Shown here piece after piece: positions 52,279-59,454 of a DNA stretch of 64,000 bases (the stretch's first letter is position 1; every line of letters starts with the position of its first letter). A program made the position numbers and the translations under genes. Source of the stretch: Ruminococcaceae bacterium YAD3003 (GTDB lineage Bacteria > Bacillota > Clostridia > Saccharofermentanales > Saccharofermentanaceae); contig FNPA01000009.1 in NCBI GenBank assembly GCA_900107185.1, positions 1-64,000 of the forward strand. The letters are read 5' to 3'. Under the pieces are notes generated by a model. That model had not been told where the DNA came from. It did no database searches and saw nothing but the letters and a program-made list of their open reading frames with translations.

Positions 52279-53342
52279 ACTGTCAAAAACTCTAAGAACT
52301 CCTCTTTTGTCATCTTCTTGATCTCGGCCTCGCCGATCTTATTTACAAGTATAACCGATAAAGTATCGCCGCGCTTTTTCTTATCATTCAATGCGCCGTT
52401 TACGATGGCTTCGGGAGTAATGTTATCGGTTACGGGGAGCTTATAAAGCTTTAGAAGATTCTTCATCTTCTCTGCATCATTCTTATCGAGTGTTCCTGCT
52501 CTGACGCACGCATCCATAATGATACCCATACCCATCGCAACACATACACCGTGAGGCTTAGTAAAGCCGCTGTCACGTTCGATTACGTGACCTACTGTGT
52601 GACCGAAGTTCAATGTCTGACGTCTGCCGTTATCAGTCTCATCGGCACTGACAACTGATGCCTTATCTGAAACATTCATGTATACGATTTCTTCGAGGAG
52701 GTCCTCATCATCTCTGATGTTTCCGTTAGCCTTCTCAAGCTTATCGAACAGCGCAAGGTCCATGATGAACGCATGCTTTGTAACTTCGCCCATGCCTTCA
52801 GTGAACACTCCATCAGGAAGTGTCTTCAGAAATGACGTGTCTTCTAAAACGAGAGCCGGCTGCCAGAACGCACCTACCTGGTTCTTGCCCATCGGAATGT
52901 CGATTCCGGTCTTACCTCCGACCGATGCATCCACCATCGCAAGAAGTGATGTAGGAATCTGAATTACATCAATGCCGCGCAAAAATGTTGATGCAGCAAA
53001 TCCCGCCATATCTGTCGTTACTCCGCCGCCAAGACCTGCAACAATGTCAGTTCTTGTAAATCCCGCTTCGGCCATCTTATTCCACATGCCGGCGATTTCG
53101 TTGATATTCTTGTTCTGCTCGCCCGCTTCGAAAACATAACTGATTACTTCGAGGCCGATACTTTCGAGCTGGGAAGTTATCTTATCAAGATAAAGAGGCG
53201 CAACATTTGTCTCAGATACAACGAGCACCTTCATTGCCTTCGGGCAGAGCCTTTTTACTTCTGTGCCGAGCGAAGTGACCGCATCTTTGCCGATCAGGAC
53301 ATCGTATGTTTTGGATGCCGCAAGAACGTTAACAGTTCTCAT
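52275..53342 (-). CDS. aroB: 3-dehydroquinate synthase
   Basis: 355 residues with the NAD-binding GGGVTTDMAGFAASTFLRGI core, PTSLLAMVDASVGGKTGIDI, and zinc ligands expected in EVTKHAF, LNFGHTVGHVIE and KPHGVCVAMGM. It turns DAHP into 3-dehydroquinate (second step). It overlaps tyrA by 4 bases and aroA by 4 bases, so translation is likely coupled along the operon. Confidence 0.96.
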   Translation of the reverse strand: MRTVNVLAASKTYDVLIGKDAVTSLGTEVKRLCPKAMKVLVVSETNVAPLYLDKITSQLESIGLEVISYVFEAGEQNKNINEIAGMWNKMAEAGFTRTDIVAGLGGGVTTDMAGFAASTFLRGIDVIQIPTSLLAMVDASVGGKTGIDIPMGKNQVGAFWQPALVLEDTSFLKTLPDGVFTEGMGEVTKHAFIMDLALFDKLEKANGNIRDDEDLLEEIVYMNVSDKASVVSADETDNGRRQTLNFGHTVGHVIERDSGFTKPHGVCVAMGMGIIMDACVRAGTLDKNDAEKMKNLLKLYKLPVTDNITPEAIVNGALNDKKKRGDTLSVILVNKIGEAEIKKMTKEEFLEFLTV

Positions 53343-54184
53343 ATTCCGTCTACCTCTTCTTTGATCTTTCTGCCTTCATCGAGCAGATCTCTTAAGCCGT
53401 CAAAATCGTCATCGACAAGTGCCTGTCTGTATTTTGCGAGTTCTTCCTGGAGGTGGTCGATCTCAAAAATGAGGTTGTCCTTGTTTTCCAAAAAGAGTTG
53501 TGTCCACATCGTGGGGTTAAGCCATGCAACTCTGGTCATGTCCTTATATGAACCTGCTGAGAAGCCTTTGTGGTTTCTGGCAGAAGGGCTCTTGATGTAA
53601 GCGTTTGAGACGAGGTGTGCCATCTGCGAAGTGAACGCGATCATCTTGTCGTGTTCATCGGCATGCGAGAGATGGAAACTTCCGAAGCCGCAGGGTGAGA
53701 GGAGATCCTTTACCCTGTCGAGCAGGAACATATCGTCGAACCTCGGCGGTACGACTACCATCGGCGCACCGAAATACATGTCGCCTCTCGCGTGGCCCAT
53801 GCCGGAGAACTTCGTGCCTGCCATCGGGTGGCAGCCTACGAAAAGGAAACCGTTCTCTTTGGCGATCTCAAAACCCTTCTCACAAACGAGTCTTTTTGTA
53901 CCGCAGGCATCTATTACCAGGCCTTCCTTGTTGAAGTGCTCCTTGTGCTCTTCCATCCAGTTGATGGTAGCTTCGGGATACAGAGAGAGAATAACGATAT
54001 CGCATGTTCCGAGATTCTCATCTGTCAGCTCACCGTCAATGATGTGCTGCATCTGAGCCATCTGCGTAACGCTCTTCGTACGGTTCCAGCCGTAAACGAC
54101 TGAATTCTCTTCATTCTCCTTGTAAGCCTTCGCGAAAGAGGCACCGATAAGACCTAATCCGACTATGCCGACTGTTAAACCCAT
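53339..54184 (-). CDS. tyrA: Prephenate dehydrogenase
   Basis: 281 residues. The N-terminal VGIVGLGLIGASFAKAYKEN is the dinucleotide-binding site, GCHPMAGTKFSGMGHARGDM carries the catalytic histidine segment, and FTSQMAHLVSNAYIKSP with SAGSYKDMTRVAWLNPTMW is the helical dimer domain. No regulatory ACT domain follows, so tyrosine control must come from elsewhere, probably from the attenuator in the operon leader. It commits prephenate to tyrosine. No prephenate dehydratase is in the window. Confidence 0.94.
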   Translation of the reverse strand: MGLTVGIVGLGLIGASFAKAYKENEENSVVYGWNRTKSVTQMAQMQHIIDGELTDENLGTCDIVILSLYPEATINWMEEHKEHFNKEGLVIDACGTKRLVCEKGFEIAKENGFLFVGCHPMAGTKFSGMGHARGDMYFGAPMVVVPPRFDDMFLLDRVKDLLSPCGFGSFHLSHADEHDKMIAFTSQMAHLVSNAYIKSPSARNHKGFSAGSYKDMTRVAWLNPTMWTQLFLENKDNLIFEIDHLQEELAKYRQALVDDDFDGLRDLLDEGRKIKEEVDGI

Positions 54185-54247
54185 TTTAAAAACACTTCCT
54201 TCTTAAACTTATATAAAAAGACGCTGAAAGATCTCAGCGTCTTAGTT

Positions 54248-55246
54248 TTACAGAATACTTCTTGCCTTGTTGATAGCTTCCATAACCTCAGTGAACTGTG
54301 CAGGCGTGAGCTGCTGTGCTGCATCTGAGAGAGCCTTTTCAGGATTGCAGTGAACCTCGATTTCCAACGCGTCCGCACCTGAAACAACCGCTGCCATGGA
54401 CATCGGCTTGATGAGGTTGGACTTACCTGTAGCGTGTGAAGGGTCACCGACAACAGGAAGGTGTGTAATCTGCTTCAATACAGAGATTGCGCTCACATCG
54501 AAAGTATTTCTAGTGTATGTCTCGTATGTTCTGATACCCCTCTCGCAGAGGATTACATTGGGATTGCCCTCAGACATAATGTACTCGGCACTCATGAGGA
54601 GCTCCTTGATCGTTGCTGAGAGACCTCTCTTCAAAAGGACCGGCTTACCTGTCTTACCGAGCGCCTTCAAGAGATCGAAGTTCTGCATGTTTCTTGCACC
54701 GACCTGAAGGAAATCAACCTCTTCGAAAACAGGGATCTGCTCAGGGCTCATGATCTCAGAACAAATAGGAAGACCTGTTTCCTTCTTAGCTTCGAGAAGA
54801 AGTCTGATACCTTCCTCGTGGAGACCCTGGAAATCGTAAGGTGATGTTCTGGGCTTGAACGCACCGCCTCTGAGGATCGTTGCACCACATGCCTTAACTG
54901 CTCTGGCAGCATTCATGATCTGCTCTTCGCTCTCGACAGAGCAGGGACCTGCGATAACTGCGAAATTGCCGCCGCCGATCTTAACTCCTGAAACATCTAC
55001 GACAGTGTCTTCCGGATGGAACTTTCGATTTGCCTTCTTAAATGTCTCGGATACTCTTGTTACCTTCTCGATGATATCCAATCCCTGGAGCATATCGATA
55101 TCAACTGTTGATGTGTCGCCGATAAGACCCAGGACAGTGCAATACTCACCCTTTGATTCGTTGACCTTAAGGCCCTTATCTTCAAACCAAGCGATGAGGC
55201 TTGATATCTGCTCTCTTGTTGCTGTGTTCTTCAGTACTGCAATCAT
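54248..55246 (-). CDS. aroF: 3-deoxy-7-phosphoheptulonate (DAHP) synthase with N-terminal ferredoxin-like domain
   Basis: 332 residues. About 1-70 is a ferredoxin-like (ACT-type) domain ([20 protein letters not shown]), as in the feedback-regulated Thermotoga-type enzymes. The TIM barrel follows with [49 protein letters not shown] and [12 protein letters not shown]. It catalyses the first step from PEP and erythrose-4-phosphate. It is the first structural gene of the operon, preceded by a leader with terminator, and has a GAAAGGAGAAAG site before its start. Confidence 0.96.
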   Translation of the reverse strand: MIAVLKNTATREQISSLIAWFEDKGLKVNESKGEYCTVLGLIGDTSTVDIDMLQGLDIIEKVTRVSETFKKANRKFHPEDTVVDVSGVKIGGGNFAVIAGPCSVESEEQIMNAARAVKACGATILRGGAFKPRTSPYDFQGLHEEGIRLLLEAKKETGLPICSEIMSPEQIPVFEEVDFLQVGARNMQNFDLLKALGKTGKPVLLKRGLSATIKELLMSAEYIMSEGNPNVILCERGIRTYETYTRNTFDVSAISVLKQITHLPVVGDPSHATGKSNLIKPMSMAAVVSGADALEIEVHCNPEKALSDAAQQLTPAQFTEVMEAINKARSIL

Positions 55247-55304
55247 GTTTCTTTCTCCTTTTCGGGTTAGGATATCCCCTATTTGTCACCTGATTTGATT
55301 TGAA

Positions 55305-55343
55305 TAAAAAACGCTGCCGGGCATTTAGCGTACCCTGCAGCGT
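55305..55343 (-). terminator. Attenuator terminator of the aromatic operon
   Basis: On the minus strand ACGCTGCAGGG, a loop and CCCGGCAGCGT are followed by TTTTTTATT. It lies between the leader peptide and the aroF start, so it is conditional rather than the end of a gene. Confidence 0.92.
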
Positions 55344-55394
55344 TATTCAACTCAAATCATATCTTTGGTTTTCTTTGCGCCAGCAAAAGTCGCT

Positions 55395-55457
55395 TTAGTT
55401 CTTCTCCCTAAAGTAGTAATAATAGCTATACGCATAAAAGAAAACCGCAGTCTTCAT
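55395..55457 (-). CDS. Tyr/Phe-rich leader peptide of the aromatic operon
   Basis: A 20-codon frame on the minus strand reads MKTAVFFYAYSYYYYFREKN, stop TAA: six tyrosines and three phenylalanines in eleven positions. AAGGAGAG lies 8 bases before the ATG. It is followed by hairpins and by a terminator ahead of aroF. This is the pattern of pheL- or trpL-type attenuation: ribosome stalling at Tyr/Phe codons during shortage should keep the downstream terminator from forming. The flanking segments AACCGCAGT and ACTGCGGTT can pair and would enclose the ribosome site. Confidence 0.9.
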   Translation of the reverse strand: MKTAVFFYAYSYYYYFREKN

Positions 55458-55487
55458 AAGGAACTCTCCTTGAATTAAACTGCGGTT

Positions 55488-55516
55488 ATTAAATCACACC
55501 TTTGGGGATATTGCAA
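55488..55516 (-). promoter_or_regulatory. Promoter of the aromatic operon leader
   Basis: On the minus strand TTGCAA (55511-55516), a 17-base spacer and TTTAAT (55488-55493). Transcription would begin near 55481, about 24 bases before the leader ATG, at the first strand of the CCGCAGT hairpin. Confidence 0.65.
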
Positions 55517-55539
55517 CAACTAATACCACTTCAATAGGT

Positions 55540-56061
55540 TTATGCAAAATCTTCGAGTCCCGTCTTCTCGTGAATCAGTTCGACAACACTGTCAGGTTCC
55601 ATGTTGAGTGCAACCGCGATCTCGTTGTTCACTCTGTTTCTCGCATCGATCAGGGCGCGCTCGTCCTGGGCATTCAGATGCTTGCCTTCCTTAGCGAGCT
55701 TCTCAGCATGTCTGTTGATCAGGTAAATAAGACCAACGATGTCCTCACGGCTGCCGTTAACGATAATATCTGTAAATGAAGCCTTACGCTCGTTGCGGTC
55801 CTCGATCCAGCTGCAGTTATCAATGGGCAGCTTATCGATCAGAGCGATAGCCTCCTTCTTCGAAGCTACGGGTCTGATCCTGCTGACCTGCGCCTCGTTA
55901 TCAAGAGGCACGTAAACAAACTGGGATCTGGTTACAAAGAGAGGCTTCAGGACGTAATATTTCTGCGGTTTCTCTTTGAAAAAACTAATGTCTTTAATGT
56001 CATCAATCTGGCACACTCCGCTGCCTGCGTAAACGATGTTGTCACCTATTTTAAAGCCCAT
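55540..56061 (-). CDS. CarD-family transcriptional regulator
   Basis: 173 residues. The N-terminal KIGDNIVYAGSGVCQIDDIK is the RNA-polymerase-interacting domain of CarD/CdnL proteins (a Tudor-like fold shared with TRCF), followed by a helical C-terminal domain (VNGSREDIVGLIYLINRHAE, then DERALIDARNRVNNEIAVAL). Such proteins bind the polymerase beta subunit and modulate promoter opening. It stands alone just upstream of the aromatic operon leader, with AGGGAGG before its ATG. Confidence 0.9.
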   Translation of the reverse strand: MGFKIGDNIVYAGSGVCQIDDIKDISFFKEKPQKYYVLKPLFVTRSQFVYVPLDNEAQVSRIRPVASKKEAIALIDKLPIDNCSWIEDRNERKASFTDIIVNGSREDIVGLIYLINRHAEKLAKEGKHLNAQDERALIDARNRVNNEIAVALNMEPDSVVELIHEKTGLEDFA

Positions 56062-56278
56062 CTAAACCTCCCTTTCATAAATTAATCCATAAAAGAAGTC
56101 AAAAAATTTTATAAAATTCTCGAAAAACTATTTGTAAAAATCGAATTATGGTATATACTACAAGATTTATTTTAGCATGCGTATTTGGAAATTGCCCGTG
56201 ACAATTTCTACAAAAAACGCTCAAAATCAAGGGTTTTGTTTGACTTCAACAGGTTTTAGGCCATTTTAGCGGCCGTTT
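56062..56278. promoter_or_regulatory. AT-rich gap upstream of carD
   Basis: Between the Pap stop and the CarD start, both on the minus strand. The first half next to carD is very A/T-rich and should contain its promoter. A possible minus-strand TATACC/TAAT-type box lies near 56150, but I cannot settle on one. No gene seen. Confidence 0.25.
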
Positions 56279-57757
56279 TTACGCCTTTTCGCAAGCTTCT
56301 TTGATTCTTTCTATTACAATCTCAAGAGCCTTAATGCGCGCATACTTCTTGTCAACCGACTCCAGAATGTACCACGGCGCAAATTCAGTCGATGTCTTCT
56401 TGATCATCTCATCGACAGCAGATTCGTACTTGTCCCACTTCTCGCGGTTACGCCAATCCTCATCAGTGATCTTCCACTGCTTGTCGGGATTAGCCTGACG
56501 TTCCTTGAAGCGCTTGAGCTGGGTCTTCTTGTCGATCTGTACCCAGAACTTGATTACGACCGCACCCCAGTCGCTGAGTTCCTTCTCGAACTCATTGATC
56601 TCGTTATAAGCGCGCTGCCAGTCGTTCTCTGAGCAGAATCCTTCGATACGCTCAACCATGACTCTGCCGTACCATGTGCGGTCAAAAATTGCGACGTGTC
56701 CGGTTCTGGGGAGCCTCGTCCAGAATCTCCAGAGGAAGTGTCTCGCCTTTTCGTGCGGTTCAGGGCTCGCAATCGGGAGCACCTCATATCCTCTCGGGTC
56801 GAGCGCGCCTGTGATTCTCTTGATGTTGCCGCCCTTACCTGCCGCATCCCATCCCTCGTAAGCGATGATGACCGGGATCTTCTTCCTGTAGAGCTTATTA
56901 TGCAGGTCTCTTAGCTCATCCTGCAGCTCATCAAGTTTCTTATCGTATTCCTCTTCCGTCAGCTCCTTGCCCTTCAGTTCGATATCCTTCAGGAGCGGCG
57001 TCTTCTTGAGCGGGAAAGTGTTCTGCAGGATCGGTGCAGCATTATTCCTGTTCTTCATTGCCGTCTCAATACCCTGGTTGAGGAATTCCAGAACCTGGAG
57101 CTCAGCGAACTTCTTATCCTTACTGTCAATGATGTACCACGGCGCCGTAGGATTATTCGTATCCTTCAGATACTGGTCGTAAACTTCCAGGCAGTCATCG
57201 TAGTGCTTGTTCTCATACAGGTCGCCCTTATCAACACGCCACTTCGTGTCCTTGTCATCAAGGAGCTTTTCGAGGCGCTCCTTCTGCTCCTTCTTACCTA
57301 TCTGGAAGAAGAACTTCATAATCAGATATCCGTTATCAACGAGCGACCTCTCCGTCCTGTTGATCGAGTCGATCATCTTCTCATACTCTTCATCGTCCAG
57401 AACCTCTTCGACTCTGGCATCCGTGATCTCCTCCATCCAGAAAGTGTCGTAGAACGCGAACTTGCCCTTCTCAGGGATTTCCTTCATATACCTGTACAGG
57501 AACGGATATCTCAGTTCCTCCTTGCTCGGCTTCGGGAAAGTCTTTACCCTGAAAAATCTCGGATCAATATTCTTAATTATCTTGCCGAGCACACTGCCCT
57601 TACCTGCAGCTCCCCAGCCCTCGAAAATAACCATTACCGGGAGCCCTGCGTCCTTCAGCTTCATCTGTGACGCAAAGAGCTTATTTCTCTCTTCTTCAAG
57701 TCTTCTGGAAAACTCTTCATCTTCCGGCTTTTCCAACTTCACAAAATCCTTAAGCAT
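56279..57757 (-). CDS. pap: Polyphosphate:AMP phosphotransferase (two PPK2 domains)
   Basis: 492 residues with two tandem PPK2 domains. The first has Walker A FEGWGAAGKGSVLGKI (about 45), the second YEGWDAAGKGGNIKRI (about 302). The second also has the lid-side RFWTRLPRTGHVAIFDRTW and WYGRVMVERIEGF. Two-domain PPK2 enzymes phosphorylate AMP to ADP with polyphosphate; in known ones the C-terminal domain is active. The first domain's DTFWMEEI replaces the usual DRSWY, so it is probably structural. It is monocistronic, with GGAGG before the start, and divergent from the unknown gene at 58089. Confidence 0.93.
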   Translation of the reverse strand: MLKDFVKLEKPEDEEFSRRLEEERNKLFASQMKLKDAGLPVMVIFEGWGAAGKGSVLGKIIKNIDPRFFRVKTFPKPSKEELRYPFLYRYMKEIPEKGKFAFYDTFWMEEITDARVEEVLDDEEYEKMIDSINRTERSLVDNGYLIMKFFFQIGKKEQKERLEKLLDDKDTKWRVDKGDLYENKHYDDCLEVYDQYLKDTNNPTAPWYIIDSKDKKFAELQVLEFLNQGIETAMKNRNNAAPILQNTFPLKKTPLLKDIELKGKELTEEEYDKKLDELQDELRDLHNKLYRKKIPVIIAYEGWDAAGKGGNIKRITGALDPRGYEVLPIASPEPHEKARHFLWRFWTRLPRTGHVAIFDRTWYGRVMVERIEGFCSENDWQRAYNEINEFEKELSDWGAVVIKFWVQIDKKTQLKRFKERQANPDKQWKITDEDWRNREKWDKYESAVDEMIKKTSTEFAPWYILESVDKKYARIKALEIVIERIKEACEKA

Positions 57758-58076
57758 ATGAGACCTCCGATAGTTAATCGTTGAAATGTGTTATGTACAC
57801 GCGCCCTTCTCCCGTTCACACTTTCGAGTGTCATAATCCACACTTTCGAGTGTCCGCGTATCCGTCCGTTTATTCATTTGCGCGCGCCACCCGCCCGCGC
57901 AAAAATATTTATGCTTTTATTATGAGAACTCATTTGTCGATTTGTAAGTCGGTATTTGCATACTTTTGTCGGTTTTTGATTGTGCAGATAACCCATTCAG
58001 CCAATGCCCGGCTGCGTTCCCCGCCTTGTCGGTTTTTGTACGACTTTTGTACTGGAAAACCGACAAAAAGCCAACT
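57758..58076. repeat. Intergenic region with two UUCG hairpins and TTGTCGG words
   Basis: Two identical 14-base units ACACT-TTCG-AGTGT lie at 57818-57831 and 57840-57853; each would fold into a 5-bp hairpin with a UUCG loop. From 57933 to 58070 the word TTGTCGGTTTTTG, or shortened forms of it, occurs about four times and once inverted (AAAACCGACAAA). The region separates divergent genes. No gene is supported in it. Confidence 0.6.
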
Positions 58077-58088
58077 TATAATTTTTGC

Positions 58089-58889
58089 ATGAACATCACA
58101 ACACCCTACATTCCAAAAGAATACCTTGCATTGAAGATCAATTACTGTAAGCAGCAGCTTGCAGCACTGCCGGAAGTGGTGAGGACAAAAAGAAGTATGA
58201 GAGGCATCATAAGAGATGTTTGTGTTGTAAATGATCATCCTTACACATGCGAAAGCAAAACAGGTCAGCGTTTATTACAAGCTGACCGGCAACGGGAAAC
58301 CTATCTTTGTAAACTCTCAGAATTAGAAGGACGCTGGTACAGTTCTTTCCGCGGGGAACCGCCTTCGGACATCAGACCCGAAAAAGTGCAAAGAAGATAC
58401 ATTAATCCCAATGGAGAATCCGTGATCATTGACCGCAGGTTTTTCGACAGCCTGAAGCATGACTCTAACCCCTATTACCCTGAACACAAAACGATATATT
58501 ACAACGGCACATATTACAGATCTGCCGCAGAAGCAACTATAGCACGGTTTTACACGGAGAATGGTATTCCATTTAAATACGAGCCTGAAATATGGCTCCA
58601 GGGGCTAACTCATCCTATTTATACGGACTTCGTTATTCTGATAGAGGAGTTGGACCTCTGTAAATTTCATGAGCATTTTGGATTAAAGAATTCTGCAGAC
58701 TACTCGCGCAAGACATCAACTACTTACAACAATTATTCAGGTGCCGGACTGCTTCCCGAATTGGATGTCTTCTACACTTACGATGTGGATGATGTTCCAT
58801 TTGACATCAGGACTCTAAGCACCAAACTGAACTCTGCAGTTTACGATACATTATTTGGATTTGATGTTTCCTGTAAGCAGCCGAAATAA
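58089..58889 (+). CDS. Unknown protein with nuclease-like C-terminal domain
   Basis: 266 residues from the ATG at 58089; a longer frame from 57966 would run through repeats and precede the promoter. The N-terminal half is helical and basic. The C-terminal half has YRSAAEATIARFYTENGIPF, KYEPEI, then YTDFVILI and FHEHFG, which fits the E / D-x(n)-E spacing of restriction-endonuclease-like folds, with the last catalytic lysine not evident. TATAAT (58077-58082) ends only 6 bases before the ATG and no ribosome site can fit, so the message may be leaderless. Function not known. Confidence 0.6.
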   Translation: MNITTPYIPKEYLALKINYCKQQLAALPEVVRTKRSMRGIIRDVCVVNDHPYTCESKTGQRLLQADRQRETYLCKLSELEGRWYSSFRGEPPSDIRPEKVQRRYINPNGESVIIDRRFFDSLKHDSNPYYPEHKTIYYNGTYYRSAAEATIARFYTENGIPFKYEPEIWLQGLTHPIYTDFVILIEELDLCKFHEHFGLKNSADYSRKTSTTYNNYSGAGLLPELDVFYTYDVDDVPFDIRTLSTKLNSAVYDTLFGFDVSCKQPK

Positions 58890-59020
58890 TGTCTAGGATT
58901 TTGTCTAGGAAAAATCAGCAAAAATCCTAGCAAAAAAGTTGAACATTAGCATTTGCAAGGAAAATGTCTAGGAAAAACCTGTAAAAACCCTAGACAATTT
59001 CCTAGACAGTCCCGGAACGC
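58890..59020. repeat. TGTCTAGGA / TCCTAGACA intergenic array
   Basis: TGTCTAGGA starts at about 58891, 58903 and 58969, with TCCTAG, CCCTAGACA and TCCTAGACA at about 58923, 58989 and 58999. It starts at the stop codon of the plus-strand gene. The two halves are inverted with respect to each other. No gene. Confidence 0.7.
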
Positions 59021-59068
59021 AAAAATCCACTTCCTATACAGACCCAAAATGCCCAAAATCCACCCATC

Positions 59069-59089
59069 AAAAAAGGGGCAATCGCCCCT
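59069..59089 (-). terminator. Terminator after the 48-residue gene
   Basis: On the minus strand AGGGGC, GATT and GCCCCT are followed by TTTTTG. It lies 40 bases past the stop of the small gene. Confidence 0.8.
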
Positions 59090-59128
59090 CATAATCTTTC
59101 AGTCAACTATGGTACCGTGCCTAAGGGA

Positions 59129-59275
59129 TCAGCTGACCCTTATCTCTTCCATTAATGTCTCGAAATCAACCTGGTCGAGTTCTGCTTCTTCCTTCAGATC
59201 CGCAAAGCTCATTCCGGAGAGTACGGTGATGTTCTGCTCGCTTTCAGTATTACGTTTAAAAGAATAATCTTCCAT
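59129..59275 (-). CDS. Small acidic protein, 48 residues
   Basis: The frame reads MEDYSFKRNTESEQNITVLS and ends FETLMEEIRVS. AAGGA lies 9 bases before the ATG and a terminator follows, so it has all parts of a gene although very short. It is strongly acidic and probably helical. It is downstream of nrdD on the same strand but separated by that gene's own terminator (59395-59430), so it should have a promoter in 59276-59390. Family not recognised; a small regulator or antitoxin-like peptide are open possibilities. Confidence 0.6.
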   Translation of the reverse strand: MEDYSFKRNTESEQNITVLSGMSFADLKEEAELDQVDFETLMEEIRVS

Positions 59276-59394
59276 AACAGACACATCCTTATTAAGTTAT
59301 TTCTCGTATTGTACTACTACTTTTCAAATTTCCATGAGGAAATTTTCAATTGTAATCGAAAAATAATTTACCGCCCGGAACCTCCCCGCAAAAT

Positions 59395-59430
59395 AAAAAC
59401 TCCCGCCGGGCGCACGGCCACTGGCGGGAG
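59395..59430 (-). terminator. nrdD-nrdG terminator
   Basis: On the minus strand CTCCCGCC, a 15-base loop and GGCGGGAG are followed by TTTTTATTTT, about 25 bases after the nrdD stop. Confidence 0.93.
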
Positions 59431-59454
59431 CTCTTTTTTATAACACCTTAGTCC

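Noticed and set aside
55300-55500. T-box riboswitch upstream of aroF
   Set aside because: No T-box sequence (AGGGTGGNACCGCG-like) is seen; the Tyr/Phe leader peptide explains the terminator better.
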